A stretch of DNA of 9,156 bases, from positions 1 through 9,156 of the forward strand of contig JALTDM010000157.1 in assembly GCA_027074135.1 (NCBI GenBank), read 5' to 3'. The position numbers and the translations under genes were made by a program. Shown here piece after piece: positions 1 to 5,388 of the stretch. The notes under the pieces are model-generated. The model worked only from the letters and a program-made list of their open reading frames with translations. It was not told the DNA's origin and ran no database searches. The stretch's first letter is position 1. Each line of letters starts with the position of its first letter. The DNA is from Bacteroidales bacterium (GTDB taxonomy: Bacteria; Bacteroidota; Bacteroidia; Bacteroidales; JALTDM01).

Positions 1-387
1 ACATATACCATTACCGTTACCGATGCTAATGGATGTGCGCAAAATGGAGATCCTTATGTTGATCATTTTACAAAAATCAATAAAGCATTAAATGTTGGAA
101 ATGTTGATGTTATTTCACAGTATTTCAGTTCTTCCGTAGATTTGTCGGTACTTGACAAAGAAGGTATTTACAGCGCTTCACAAGCAAAAAATATTTTAAA
201 AGATTTCTTTGGTAAAAACAAAGCTGAAAAATATGTTATGCTTCATTTCAGCGGCAAAGGAGACTCAAGGTATTACATAGGCACATTAACCACAAACACA
301 GGAGATTACAGAGTTTTTTATGTTTTAAAAAATACCGTAAAAATTCCTGAAATAACACAATTCAGAATAGAAAAGAAAACACATTGA
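1..387 (+). CDS. DUF4783 domain protein, 5'-truncated by window edge, with odd SprB-like residues at its left end
   Basis: The frame is open from base 1 to the TGA at 385-387, giving 128 codons with no start visible. From about codon 14 the protein matches what I know of DUF4783, a small secreted Bacteroidota family of unknown function. Features seen are KINKAL-xxGN, an SQYFSSSVDLSVL stretch, the KEGIYSxSQAxxILKDFF block, the YIGTLTTNTGDYRVFYVLK block, and a short basic C-terminus. Such proteins are usually near 130 residues and start with a signal peptide cleaved after an Ala-Gln type site. Here residues AQNGDPY look like the mature N-terminus. Instead of a hydrophobic signal, the preceding codons read TYTITVTDANGC, a typical end of an SprB/PKD-like adhesin repeat. 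That is either an unusual fusion or a join artefact at a contig edge. nadC starts 4 bp downstream, so the two are probably co-transcribed; this neighbourhood is common in Bacteroidota. Family assignment is fairly sure; function is unknown. Confidence 0.8.
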   Translation, partial: TYTITVTDANGCAQNGDPYVDHFTKINKALNVGNVDVISQYFSSSVDLSVLDKEGIYSASQAKNILKDFFGKNKAEKYVMLHFSGKGDSRYYIGTLTTNTGDYRVFYVLKNTVKIPEITQFRIEKKTH

Positions 388-391
388 TTTT

Positions 392-1252
392 ATGGATGAA
401 TTTAGCGGATTTGACAAATGGCTTGTTGATTTTATAAACAGGGCATTTGAAGAAGATGTAAGAGACGGCGACCACACATCACTTGCTTGCATTCCGGAAG
501 GCACACAAGGCAAAGCAAACTTACTTATAAAAGAAAACGGCATACTTGCAGGCATTGATGTTGCCCTAAAAGTGTTTGAAGTGTGCGACCCTGAATTGAA
601 AGTGGAAAAGTTTTTGCAAGACGGCAGCGAAATCAAAAAAGGTGATATTGCTTTGTCTGTCAGCGGTAACGTGCATTTCATTTTGAAAGCTGAAAGGCTC
701 GTACTAAACATTATGCAAAGAATGAGCGGTATTGCCACTGAAACAAACCGTTATGTAAAAGCAGTTGAGGGAACAAAAACCAAAATACTAGACACTCGCA
801 AAACTACTCCCACAATCCGTTATCTCGAAAAACTCGCTGTCCGTATCGGTGGCGGATACAACCACAGAATGGGACTTTATGATATGATAATGATAAAAGA
901 TAACCATATTGACTACGCCGGCGGAATAAAACAAGCCATTGAAAAAACAAATAAATATTTGGAAGCCAACAACCTAAACCTCAAAATAGAAATTGAAGCC
1001 CGTAACCTTGACGAAGTAAAAGAAATACTTGAAACAGGTGGCGTTCACAGAATTATGCTAGACAATTTCACGACTGCTCAAACCGTAGAAGCCGTAAAAC
1101 TCATAAACGTCAAATACGAAACAGAATCATCCGGCGGCATCACATTAAAAAATATCAGGGATTATGCACTTTGCGGTGTAGATTTCATTTCAGTCGGTGC
1201 ACTTACCCACCACATCAACAGCCTGGATATGAGCTTGAAAGCAGTAAAATGA
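392..1252 (+). CDS. nadC: Nicotinate-nucleotide pyrophosphorylase (carboxylating), quinolinate phosphoribosyltransferase
   Basis: This cytosolic enzyme converts quinolinate and PRPP to nicotinate mononucleotide, CO2 and pyrophosphate in de novo NAD synthesis. The 286 residues match the usual family length. The N-terminal open-faced sandwich domain covers about residues 1-110 and includes EDVRDGDHTS (21-30), followed by an alpha/beta barrel. Substrate-binding motifs visible are R102 in ERLVLN, RMSGIAT (110-116), LDTRKTTP (133-140), NHR (157-159), IKDNH (168-172), the IEIEAR acid cluster (199-204), MLDN (222-225), ESSGGI (245-250) and SVG (267-269). All expected catalytic and phosphate-binding blocks are present, so it should be active. 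The ATG at 392 follows the upstream DUF4783 stop by 4 bp and puts the start of the conserved N-terminal helix in frame. No Shine-Dalgarno is seen, as is usual in this phylum. The gene faces pepA and ends before the hairpin at 1470-1508. nadA and nadB are not in the window. Confidence 0.97.
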   Translation: MDEFSGFDKWLVDFINRAFEEDVRDGDHTSLACIPEGTQGKANLLIKENGILAGIDVALKVFEVCDPELKVEKFLQDGSEIKKGDIALSVSGNVHFILKAERLVLNIMQRMSGIATETNRYVKAVEGTKTKILDTRKTTPTIRYLEKLAVRIGGGYNHRMGLYDMIMIKDNHIDYAGGIKQAIEKTNKYLEANNLNLKIEIEARNLDEVKEILETGGVHRIMLDNFTTAQTVEAVKLINVKYETESSGGITLKNIRDYALCGVDFISVGALTHHINSLDMSLKAVK

Positions 1253-1361
1253 TTAGTTGTTAATTATTAGTTACTATTTAGAGATGTGAAAATAAAGCTT
1301 ACTGTAACATTTGCATGGCATTTCCACGTTTCCGCACGATTGTATCATGTGGTTATCATAT

Positions 1362-1378
1362 TTGCGATTGAATCGCAA
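1362..1378. repeat. Palindrome TTGCGATT-g-AATCGCAA
   Basis: Perfect inverted repeat with 8-bp arms (1362-1369 and 1371-1378) around one central base. It is too short-looped for a standard hairpin and lacks a T tract, so it is more like a protein-binding site or part of a dispersed repeat than a terminator. Confidence 0.55.
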
Positions 1379-1391
1379 TAAATACTACTCA

Positions 1392-1405
1392 CACGAAAGT
1401 TCGTG
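1392..1405. repeat. Small inverted repeat CACGAA-ag-TTCGTG
   Basis: Perfect 6-bp arms (1392-1397 and 1400-1405) separated by two bases, only 13 bp after the palindrome at 1362-1378. The closeness of two palindromes in one non-coding spacer suggests that they belong to one element. Confidence 0.45.
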
Positions 1406-1469
1406 CAGGAGCGTTTGATTTTTTACAAGATTAGAAATTATTTGCCCCAAAATAATTCATTAAATACCA

Positions 1470-1508
1470 AAAAATCAGCCCCGCCAAACAATGACAGGGC
1501 TGATTTTT
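1470..1508. terminator. Bidirectional intrinsic terminator between nadC and pepA
   Basis: A perfect 12-bp stem (AAAAATCAGCCC at 1470-1481, GGGCTGATTTTT at 1497-1508) encloses a 15-base loop. The GC-rich inner part followed by a T run occurs on both strands, because the arms end in A5 and T5. It lies between the ends of two convergent genes, 217 bp after nadC and 29 bp after pepA, so it probably ends both transcripts and mostly serves pepA. Confidence 0.85.
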
Positions 1509-1537
1509 AGAATTGACAATAAAAAAATGACATTTTC

Positions 1538-2971
1538 TTAAAAATTCTCCGCAAACTCATTCAACAATCTCACACCAATTCCCGTTCCACCTGTTTTCAT
1601 ATAATGAAAATCTTTGTCAATGTAAGCAGGTCCTGCAATATCCAAATGAATATACGGGTACGATGTAAAATGTTCAAGGAATTTGCCTGCCGTTATTGCA
1701 CCCGCTTCTACACCGCCGATGTTTTTTATATCGGCTACATTTGATTTCAGCAATTCGTTGTAATCATCCCAAAACGGGAATTCCACTACCCTTTCGGAAG
1801 TCTTTTCACCTGCTTCGGCTAATTTATCAAAGTCACAAGCGCTTTCTTCATTGTGCATTGCTACAATCCCGTATCTGCCAATTGCTCTCGCTGCAGCACC
1901 TGTAAGCGTTGCAAGGTCAATAACCAATTGCGGGTCGTATTTGGAAGCATAACTCAAAGCATCTGCAAGTATCATACGACCTTCGGCATCTGTATTAAGC
2001 ACTTCCACTGTCATACCGTTGTGCATAGTTATAACATCTTGCGGAGCATACGCTTTTTCGCCCGGTCGGTTGTCGGTAGCGGGGACAAGCCCAATTACCC
2101 ACACAGGCAATTTATTCTTGGCAATACCGTAAATAGAACCGGCCACGGCAGCCGCACCTGCCATATCGGCTTGCATTCCTTCCATATAATTGCCCGGCTT
2201 CAAATTCAAACCGCCTGTATCAAACACAACTCCTTTACCAACAAAAACCAATGGCTTGTCATTCTTATGCCCTTCAGGCTTCCATTCCAAAATAGTAAAC
2301 GTGGGCGGTTCTTGACTTCCTCGATTTACCGCAAGCAAACCTCCCATTTTCAATGCTTCTATCTTTGACTTTTCAAAAATTTCTACCGAAAATCCCGCAT
2401 CTTCGCCCATCAACTTAATTTGATTTGCAAGCTCTGTGGCTGTCAGATACATTGACGGCTCATTAACTAAATCGCGTGTTTTGTAAACCGCTTGTATCAC
2501 ATTGTAAACTTTTGTCAATTCGCTGTCAGACAATTCATTATCAACAATACTTATGCTTTCAAACTTGCTTTCCTTGTCTTCTTTTTCTTTAGTAAAATAT
2601 TTCAAAAACCTGTAATCATAAAGCAAAAAGCCTTCTACAAAAGCCTTTGTAAATTCTTTATCTTCTGTCAAGTTTATAAGTTGAAAAGCAGTATGCTTAT
2701 GTGCTGCAATGTTTTTGTAAACCTTAACGGCATAACGCCTTACTTTTTCATAAGTTTCAAAATCGCAATCCTCACCTGTATAGATTACTTCCTTAATTTC
2801 ATTTACCGAACTGAAAGACAAAACAACATCTTTGCCGTTTTTTTCGGTCAAGAATTCTTTTTCTCTTGCGGTAAAAACAGACTCAAACTCTTTTAAGCCT
2901 TCAAAATCACTTACAATAAAGACTTTTCCTAGTCCGCTATCAACTTTTCCGGATTTATTTAATTTTATCAT
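1538..2971 (-). CDS. pepA: M17 family leucyl aminopeptidase (cytosol aminopeptidase)
   Basis: Two-metal aminopeptidase that removes N-terminal residues from peptides in the cytosol, normally as a hexamer. The length of 477 residues is typical. The N-terminal macro-like domain (about 1-155) is divergent, as usual; the catalytic domain covers about 160-470. The complete M17 active site can be read by its spacing: K246 and D251 in VGKGVVFDTGG, K258 in NLKP, D269 in MQADM, and D328, E330 and R332 in NTDAEGRM. The relative spacing equals that of the E. coli metal ligands and catalytic Lys/Arg. The late blocks LATLTGAA (353-360), ITAGKFLEHF (426-435) and the HLDIAGPA segment (442-449) are also present. 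It starts 12 bp after the ridA stop, so the two form an operon driven by the promoter upstream of ridA. A hairpin follows the gene. The family is certain. The symbol is by family, and the exact peptide preference is not visible. Confidence 0.95.
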   Translation of the reverse strand: MIKLNKSGKVDSGLGKVFIVSDFEGLKEFESVFTAREKEFLTEKNGKDVVLSFSSVNEIKEVIYTGEDCDFETYEKVRRYAVKVYKNIAAHKHTAFQLINLTEDKEFTKAFVEGFLLYDYRFLKYFTKEKEDKESKFESISIVDNELSDSELTKVYNVIQAVYKTRDLVNEPSMYLTATELANQIKLMGEDAGFSVEIFEKSKIEALKMGGLLAVNRGSQEPPTFTILEWKPEGHKNDKPLVFVGKGVVFDTGGLNLKPGNYMEGMQADMAGAAAVAGSIYGIAKNKLPVWVIGLVPATDNRPGEKAYAPQDVITMHNGMTVEVLNTDAEGRMILADALSYASKYDPQLVIDLATLTGAAARAIGRYGIVAMHNEESACDFDKLAEAGEKTSERVVEFPFWDDYNELLKSNVADIKNIGGVEAGAITAGKFLEHFTSYPYIHLDIAGPAYIDKDFHYMKTGGTGIGVRLLNEFAENF

Positions 2972-2983
2972 AGCTCAAAGATT

Positions 2984-3361
2984 TTATTTAACAGCAATAG
3001 TTTCAATTTCTACCAATACGCCCAGCGGCAAACTTCTGACCGCAAAAGCAGCCCTTGCAGGCGGATTTTCTTTGTAATATTCGGCATAAACGGCATTCAT
3101 TGCCTTAAAATTGCCCATATCAGTGAGCAAAACAGTTGATTTCACCACATCGTCAAAAGTATAACCTGCGGCATCGAGAATAGCCTTTATGTTTTCCATT
3201 ACTTGCCTCGTTTGATCTTCAATGGTAGGCGGTATTTCGCCTGTTTTAGGATTTATGGGTACTTGCCCCGAAATATAGAGAGTTCCGTTTACTTCCACCG
3301 CTTGGCTGTACGGACCGACAGGTTCCGGAGCATTCGGTGTATAAATTATCTTTTTAGCCAT
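2984..3361 (-). CDS. ridA: RidA family enamine/imine deaminase (YjgF/YER057c/UK114)
   Basis: Small cytosolic trimeric enzyme that hydrolyses reactive enamine and imine intermediates (such as 2-aminoacrylate) released by PLP enzymes, to ketoacid and ammonia. The 125 residues are the normal length. Family hallmarks seen are PEPVGPYSQA (13-21) with the active-site Tyr, YISGQ (29-33), the NIKAILDAAG helix (57-66), PPARAAFAV (100-108) with R103 matching the catalytic carboxylate-binding Arg of RidA, and LVEIE (116-120) with E118. With the Arg, Tyr and Glu all present it belongs to the active RidA branch rather than the Rid groups that lack the Arg. ATG 3361 is supported by a -7 box at 3385-3392 that leaves a short leader. 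It is first in an operon with pepA. Peptide breakdown feeds amino-acid catabolism, which gives a plausible but unproven link to enamine stress. Confidence 0.95.
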   Translation of the reverse strand: MAKKIIYTPNAPEPVGPYSQAVEVNGTLYISGQVPINPKTGEIPPTIEDQTRQVMENIKAILDAAGYTFDDVVKSTVLLTDMGNFKAMNAVYAEYYKENPPARAAFAVRSLPLGVLVEIETIAVK

Positions 3362-3384
3362 ATCTGTTAGTTTTTAGGTTTATG

Positions 3385-3392
3385 CAAAGGTA
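3385..3392 (-). promoter_or_regulatory. Bacteroidota -7 box (TACCTTTG) for ridA-pepA
   Basis: On the minus strand the octamer TACCTTTG fits the TAnnTTTG -7 consensus of Bacteroidota and lies 23 bp before the ridA ATG, giving an expected leader of about 16-19 bases. No TTTG is seen at the ideal -33 distance, so the call rests on the -7 box and its position. Confidence 0.6.
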
Positions 3393-3400
3393 AAAAATAA

Positions 3401-3445
3401 ATTGGGAATTTGGTAATTTGCTAATATGGGAATGTGATAATTATA
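3401..3445. repeat. Degenerate AT-rich intergenic repeat, copy A
   Basis: This stretch upstream of ridA contains TAATTTGCTAAT (3414-3425), the exact reverse complement of ATTAGCAAATTA at 3793-3804, within similar flanking words (GGTAATTTG, GTGATAATT). It resembles the loose CATTAGCAAATTA/CATTATCAAATT word families that recur in Bacteroidota gaps. Function unknown. Confidence 0.4.
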
Positions 3446-3546
3446 AAAAAATAAAGTAGAAATTCGTAAAATTTCGCAATAACTATATTCATTAAATTTA
3501 AATAACTTACATGTTTACAGCAAATTACTCAAATAAAAAACAAGCC

Positions 3547-3710
3547 TTACTCATACCTCTTCCCCACATACTTTCCCCAATAATAAAAAGCCACAATCGG
3601 AATCAGCATAAACTTCGCCGACTCCTCAAACCAATCAAAACTGTCAAGCAAATCAATCCCACAGCTGCAACCACTATCACAATTATATCAATGTAAAAAA
3701 TCTTTTTCAT
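3547..3710 (-). pseudogene. Small two-helix membrane protein split by a single-base frameshift
   Basis: ATG 3710 (minus) opens a frame reading MKKIFYIDIIVIVVAAVGLI, then unlikely LTVLIGLRSRR, and stops at 3603-3605. In another frame the downstream part reads LDSFDWFEESAKFMLIPIV, continues with AFYYWGKYVGKRYE and ends at TAA 3547-3549. The two pieces complement each other: a first hydrophobic helix (about residues 5-20), an acidic loop, and a second helix with a basic end. The total of 164 bases is one short of 55 codons, and one missing base near 3650 would restore a protein of about 54 residues. I do not recognise a named family; it looks like a small inner-membrane protein. The frameshift may be a real mutation or a sequencing or assembly error. 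An alternative is that only one part is translated. It lies between the ChaN gene's hairpin and ridA. Confidence 0.5.
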
Positions 3711-3729
3711 AATTAACTTAATGAAAAGA

Positions 3730-3765
3730 ATGCCGGTTAACAAAACCCAAGTCGTCAACCGGCAT
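3730..3765 (-). terminator. Probable intrinsic terminator after the ChaN-like gene
   Basis: Inverted repeat with perfect 9-bp arms (ATGCCGGTT at 3730-3738, AACCGGCAT at 3757-3765) and an 18-base loop. On the minus strand the stem is followed by TTCTTTTCATT, a T-rich tail. It lies 53 bp past the stop of the ChaN-like gene. The long loop makes it weaker than the hairpin at 1470-1508. Confidence 0.6.
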
Positions 3766-3783
3766 CCCCCAATTCCATTAACC

Positions 3784-3818
3784 TATTACCACATTAGCAA
3801 ATTAAATCATTATCATAA
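3784..3818. repeat. Degenerate AT-rich intergenic repeat, copy B
   Basis: Directly follows the stop of the ChaN-like gene (minus strand). It contains ATTAGCAAATTA (3793-3804), an exact inverted match to 3414-3425, and ATCATTATCATAATTAA, similar to the words at 4887-4921. It may be a decayed dispersed repeat or chance AT-rich similarity. Confidence 0.35.
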
Positions 3819-4700
3819 TTAATAAGTCGTCGTCATATCTTCAGGCACTACAATAATAAAGTCAGCTTTTTTCTTTGTATCATCATCAATTTTTGATAAA
3901 TCCGACTGTTGAACAGTACTAATTGTAAACACTTTTTTAGTTTTGTCTTGAGTTTTGATGTACCAAACTATACCTTGGTGGTCATCAGAATGATAAGCCC
4001 CATTGAAGTGATAAAACAACTGTCCCTTTTTAAGATTTACCAAGATGAAATGAGCCATTGTAGCATCTTTTATTGCTTGAGCTTTTGGGAAATTCGGGTT
4101 CATTGCCGGTCCCATCATACCTTTCATGTGGGCAGGCATTTTAAGCATATTCTTGTAGCACGGCAAATTAGGATCATAATTTATGGGCAATGGTGCAATA
4201 TACTTTTTGGCTTCGGGGGACAATTTTTTCAAAGCGTCAAATCCGCCTTTTGCCACCATAGAAGCATAACGCCTTGGTATATTTGTAGCAACCAGCTTCA
4301 CACCGTTTTTGCGTGCAAATTCCAAGATAGGTTTATAATCCGTTTTATAATTGGGCCACAAGCGGCATTCGTCTTCAAATGACCTTGTGGAAATAAAATC
4401 CTTGAAATACTCATCAATAATCAACTGGTTGTCAGACTCAAACATTTCGGCACCTATAACCAAATCTTTCTTTTTGGCAGCATACAAATCTTTTGCGATC
4501 TGAAACTCCAACCAGTGTGCAATGGGATTGTTGTGCAATTCTCCGAAAAACACAATATCGGCACCTTTCAGAGTAGATACCATTTTCCCATAATCTACTT
4601 TTTCTCCTTTGTTGTTAAAAATTACATAAGCAGGCTTTTGTTGTGCAAAAATTAAACCTGCAACCATCATTAAAACCGTAAGTAAAACTGTTCTTTTCAT
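3819..4700 (-). CDS. Secreted ChaN-like protein (Tiki/EreA superfamily, putative haem/iron-binding)
   Basis: A 293-residue exported protein. Residues 1-20 form a signal peptide (MKRTV, then hydrophobic LLTVLMMVAGLIFA, cleavage near FAQ-Q); there is no lipobox Cys. The body has the hallmarks of the ChaN-type family (Cofac_haem_bdg), studied in Campylobacter as a haem-binding iron-regulated lipoprotein and related to the Tiki proteases: FFGELHNN (51-58), GAEMFES (83-89), ATNIPRRY (138-145), QAIKDATMAHF (208-218) and HFNGAYHSDDHQG (231-243), which supply the conserved Glu and His residues. Between the last two core regions lies a Met-rich insert (185-200) with six Met and one His, suggestive of soft-metal or haem contact. 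It follows the AsmA-like gene after a 225-bp spacer with repeats, so it may have its own promoter, although I find no clean box. The role in haem uptake is inference; a Tiki-like hydrolase is an alternative. Confidence 0.82.
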   Translation of the reverse strand: MKRTVLLTVLMMVAGLIFAQQKPAYVIFNNKGEKVDYGKMVSTLKGADIVFFGELHNNPIAHWLEFQIAKDLYAAKKKDLVIGAEMFESDNQLIIDEYFKDFISTRSFEDECRLWPNYKTDYKPILEFARKNGVKLVATNIPRRYASMVAKGGFDALKKLSPEAKKYIAPLPINYDPNLPCYKNMLKMPAHMKGMMGPAMNPNFPKAQAIKDATMAHFILVNLKKGQLFYHFNGAYHSDDHQGIVWYIKTQDKTKKVFTISTVQQSDLSKIDDDTKKKADFIIVVPEDMTTTY

Positions 4701-4772
4701 ATTTGTATGTTTTTTTATTTCATTTTTTAATTGTTTTCACTCTTATTTTTATCCCACTGAAACAAAAATTAG

Positions 4773-4793
4773 ATTCTGAAACAAGTTCAGAAT
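4773..4793. repeat. Palindrome ATTCTGAA-acaag-TTCAGAAT with a partial second copy
   Basis: Perfect 8-bp arms (4773-4780, 4786-4793) around a 5-base loop, followed by GACATCTTC. A weaker copy follows at 4814-4835 with TTCTG and CAGAA arms and a GACA after it. The wording (TTCTGAAACAAGTTCAGAATGACA) is of the kind that recurs as a dispersed palindromic repeat in many bacterial genomes, from memory of such spacers; copies elsewhere in this genome cannot be checked here. Confidence 0.6.
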
Positions 4794-4852
4794 GACATCT
4801 TCAAAATAAGATCTTCTGCATGACATTGTTCAGAACACAAAACGACATAACA

Positions 4853-4880
4853 CTAATCACTAACAACTAACAACTAATAA
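4853..4880. repeat. Heptamer tandem run (CTAACAA-like, four units)
   Basis: Four 7-base units in a row: CTAATCA, CTAACAA, CTAACAA, CTAATAA. A related inverted stretch (ATTAGTTGTT at 1252-1261) sits just after nadC. Short period and AT-rich, so slippage is the simplest source. Confidence 0.55.
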
Positions 4881-4886
4881 ATATCT

Positions 4887-4921
4887 CATTATCAAATCAA
4901 TTCATTAGCACATTATCAAAT
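4887..4921. repeat. Direct repeat CATTATCAAAT, two copies; AT-rich repeat copy C
   Basis: CATTATCAAAT occurs at 4887-4897 and again at 4911-4921, a 24-base period, with CATTAGCA between them. The words match those in copies A and B. It lies just after the stop of the AsmA-like gene. Confidence 0.45.
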
Positions 4922-4926
4922 TACAA

Positions 4927-5388
4927 TCAGCTGTTTTCAGCCTTCTTTATCAATTCATCACCTTTCTTTTTAGCATCATCCACAATTTTCTTTGCTTTGG
5001 CATCTGCTTCTTTCTCCAGCCTGTCGGCTTTGTCGTTAGCTTCTTTTTCAACCTTAGCCGCTTTTTTATCGGCTTCTTCCCTCAATTTCTTTGCAGAAAT
5101 CTTTGCTGCTTGTTTTGCCACAGGATTTTTTGCTTCTTTAATCAATTTATCGCCCTGTTTCTTTGCTTCATCTCTTATTTGTTGAGCTGCTCGCTTTCCT
5201 TCAGCCCTGATTTTTTCGGCTTGCTTGTGCGCTTCATCTCTAATTTGCTTTGCCCTCTTGTTAGCTTCTGCCAAAAGCCTTGCGGCTTCTTCTTTTGCCT
5301 TCTTAATAGCTTCCTGTTTCTTTTTATCCAACTCTTCTTTCACTTTATCCTCTACCTGTTGCTTTACATCGTCCACTACATTTTTTGT
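4927..5388 (-). repeat. Hendecad (11-residue) repeat region coding the AsmA tail
   Basis: This DNA codes residues 810-962 of the AsmA-like protein. Residues 853-896 read as four 11-mers (KRAKQIRDEAH, KQAEKIRAEGK, RAAQQIRDEAK, KQGDKLIKEAK). After a break at NPVAKQAAKI, residues 911-954 read as four more (LREEADKKAAK, VEKEANDKADR, LEKEADAKAKK, IVDDAKKKGDE). The period of 11 indicates a long amphipathic helix or right-handed coiled coil, of the type also seen in lipid-surface-binding proteins. The DNA has no stops on the opposite strand over long stretches, giving false Ala/Ser/Phe-rich frames there. Confidence 0.8.

Larger units (their letters stand above)
1253..1469. other. Convergent intergenic spacer with two small palindromes
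   Basis: No gene is supported in this stretch between nadC and pepA. The first 25 bases are AT-rich and repetitive (ATTAGTTGTTAATTATTAGTT). The part from about 1290 to 1425 is visibly richer in G and C than the other spacers and contains two palindromes (1362-1378 and 1392-1405). On the minus strand it has an open stretch of about 36 codons without a start at its head, which I do not call as a gene. It could be the remnant of a dispersed intergenic repeat or a small non-coding element; only a genome search can tell. Confidence 0.5.
4701..4926. other. Repeat-bearing spacer between the AsmA-like and ChaN-like genes
   Basis: No coding sequence is supported here. Reading left to right it holds a T-rich leader next to the ChaN start, a palindromic element (4773-4793) with a partial second copy to about 4835, a heptamer run (4853-4880) and a direct-repeat region (4887-4921). 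No clean TAnnTTTG box for the ChaN gene was found; the nearest is TAATTTTTG on the minus strand, one base too long. Confidence 0.6.

Noticed and set aside
325..738. Minus-strand 137-codon frame across the DUF4783-nadC junction
   Set aside because: Opposite the well-supported nadC and DUF4783 frames; Ser/Phe-rich composition typical of an antisense shadow.
1293..1390. Minus-strand frame of about 36 codons in the nadC-pepA gap as a small gene
   Set aside because: No start codon near its head, no promoter box found, Cys-rich odd composition and palindromes inside it; treated as a possible repeat instead.
3511..3696. Plus-strand reading frame of 61 codons in the gap upstream of ridA
   Set aside because: Its composition is Pro/Ile/Lys/Thr-rich with no domain character, and it lies opposite the small minus-strand membrane gene, whose hydrophobic and charged pattern is far more protein-like.
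4853..4921. CRISPR-like array
   Set aside because: Units are 7-11 bases, contiguous or with a similar spacer, AT-rich, with no cas genes nearby.
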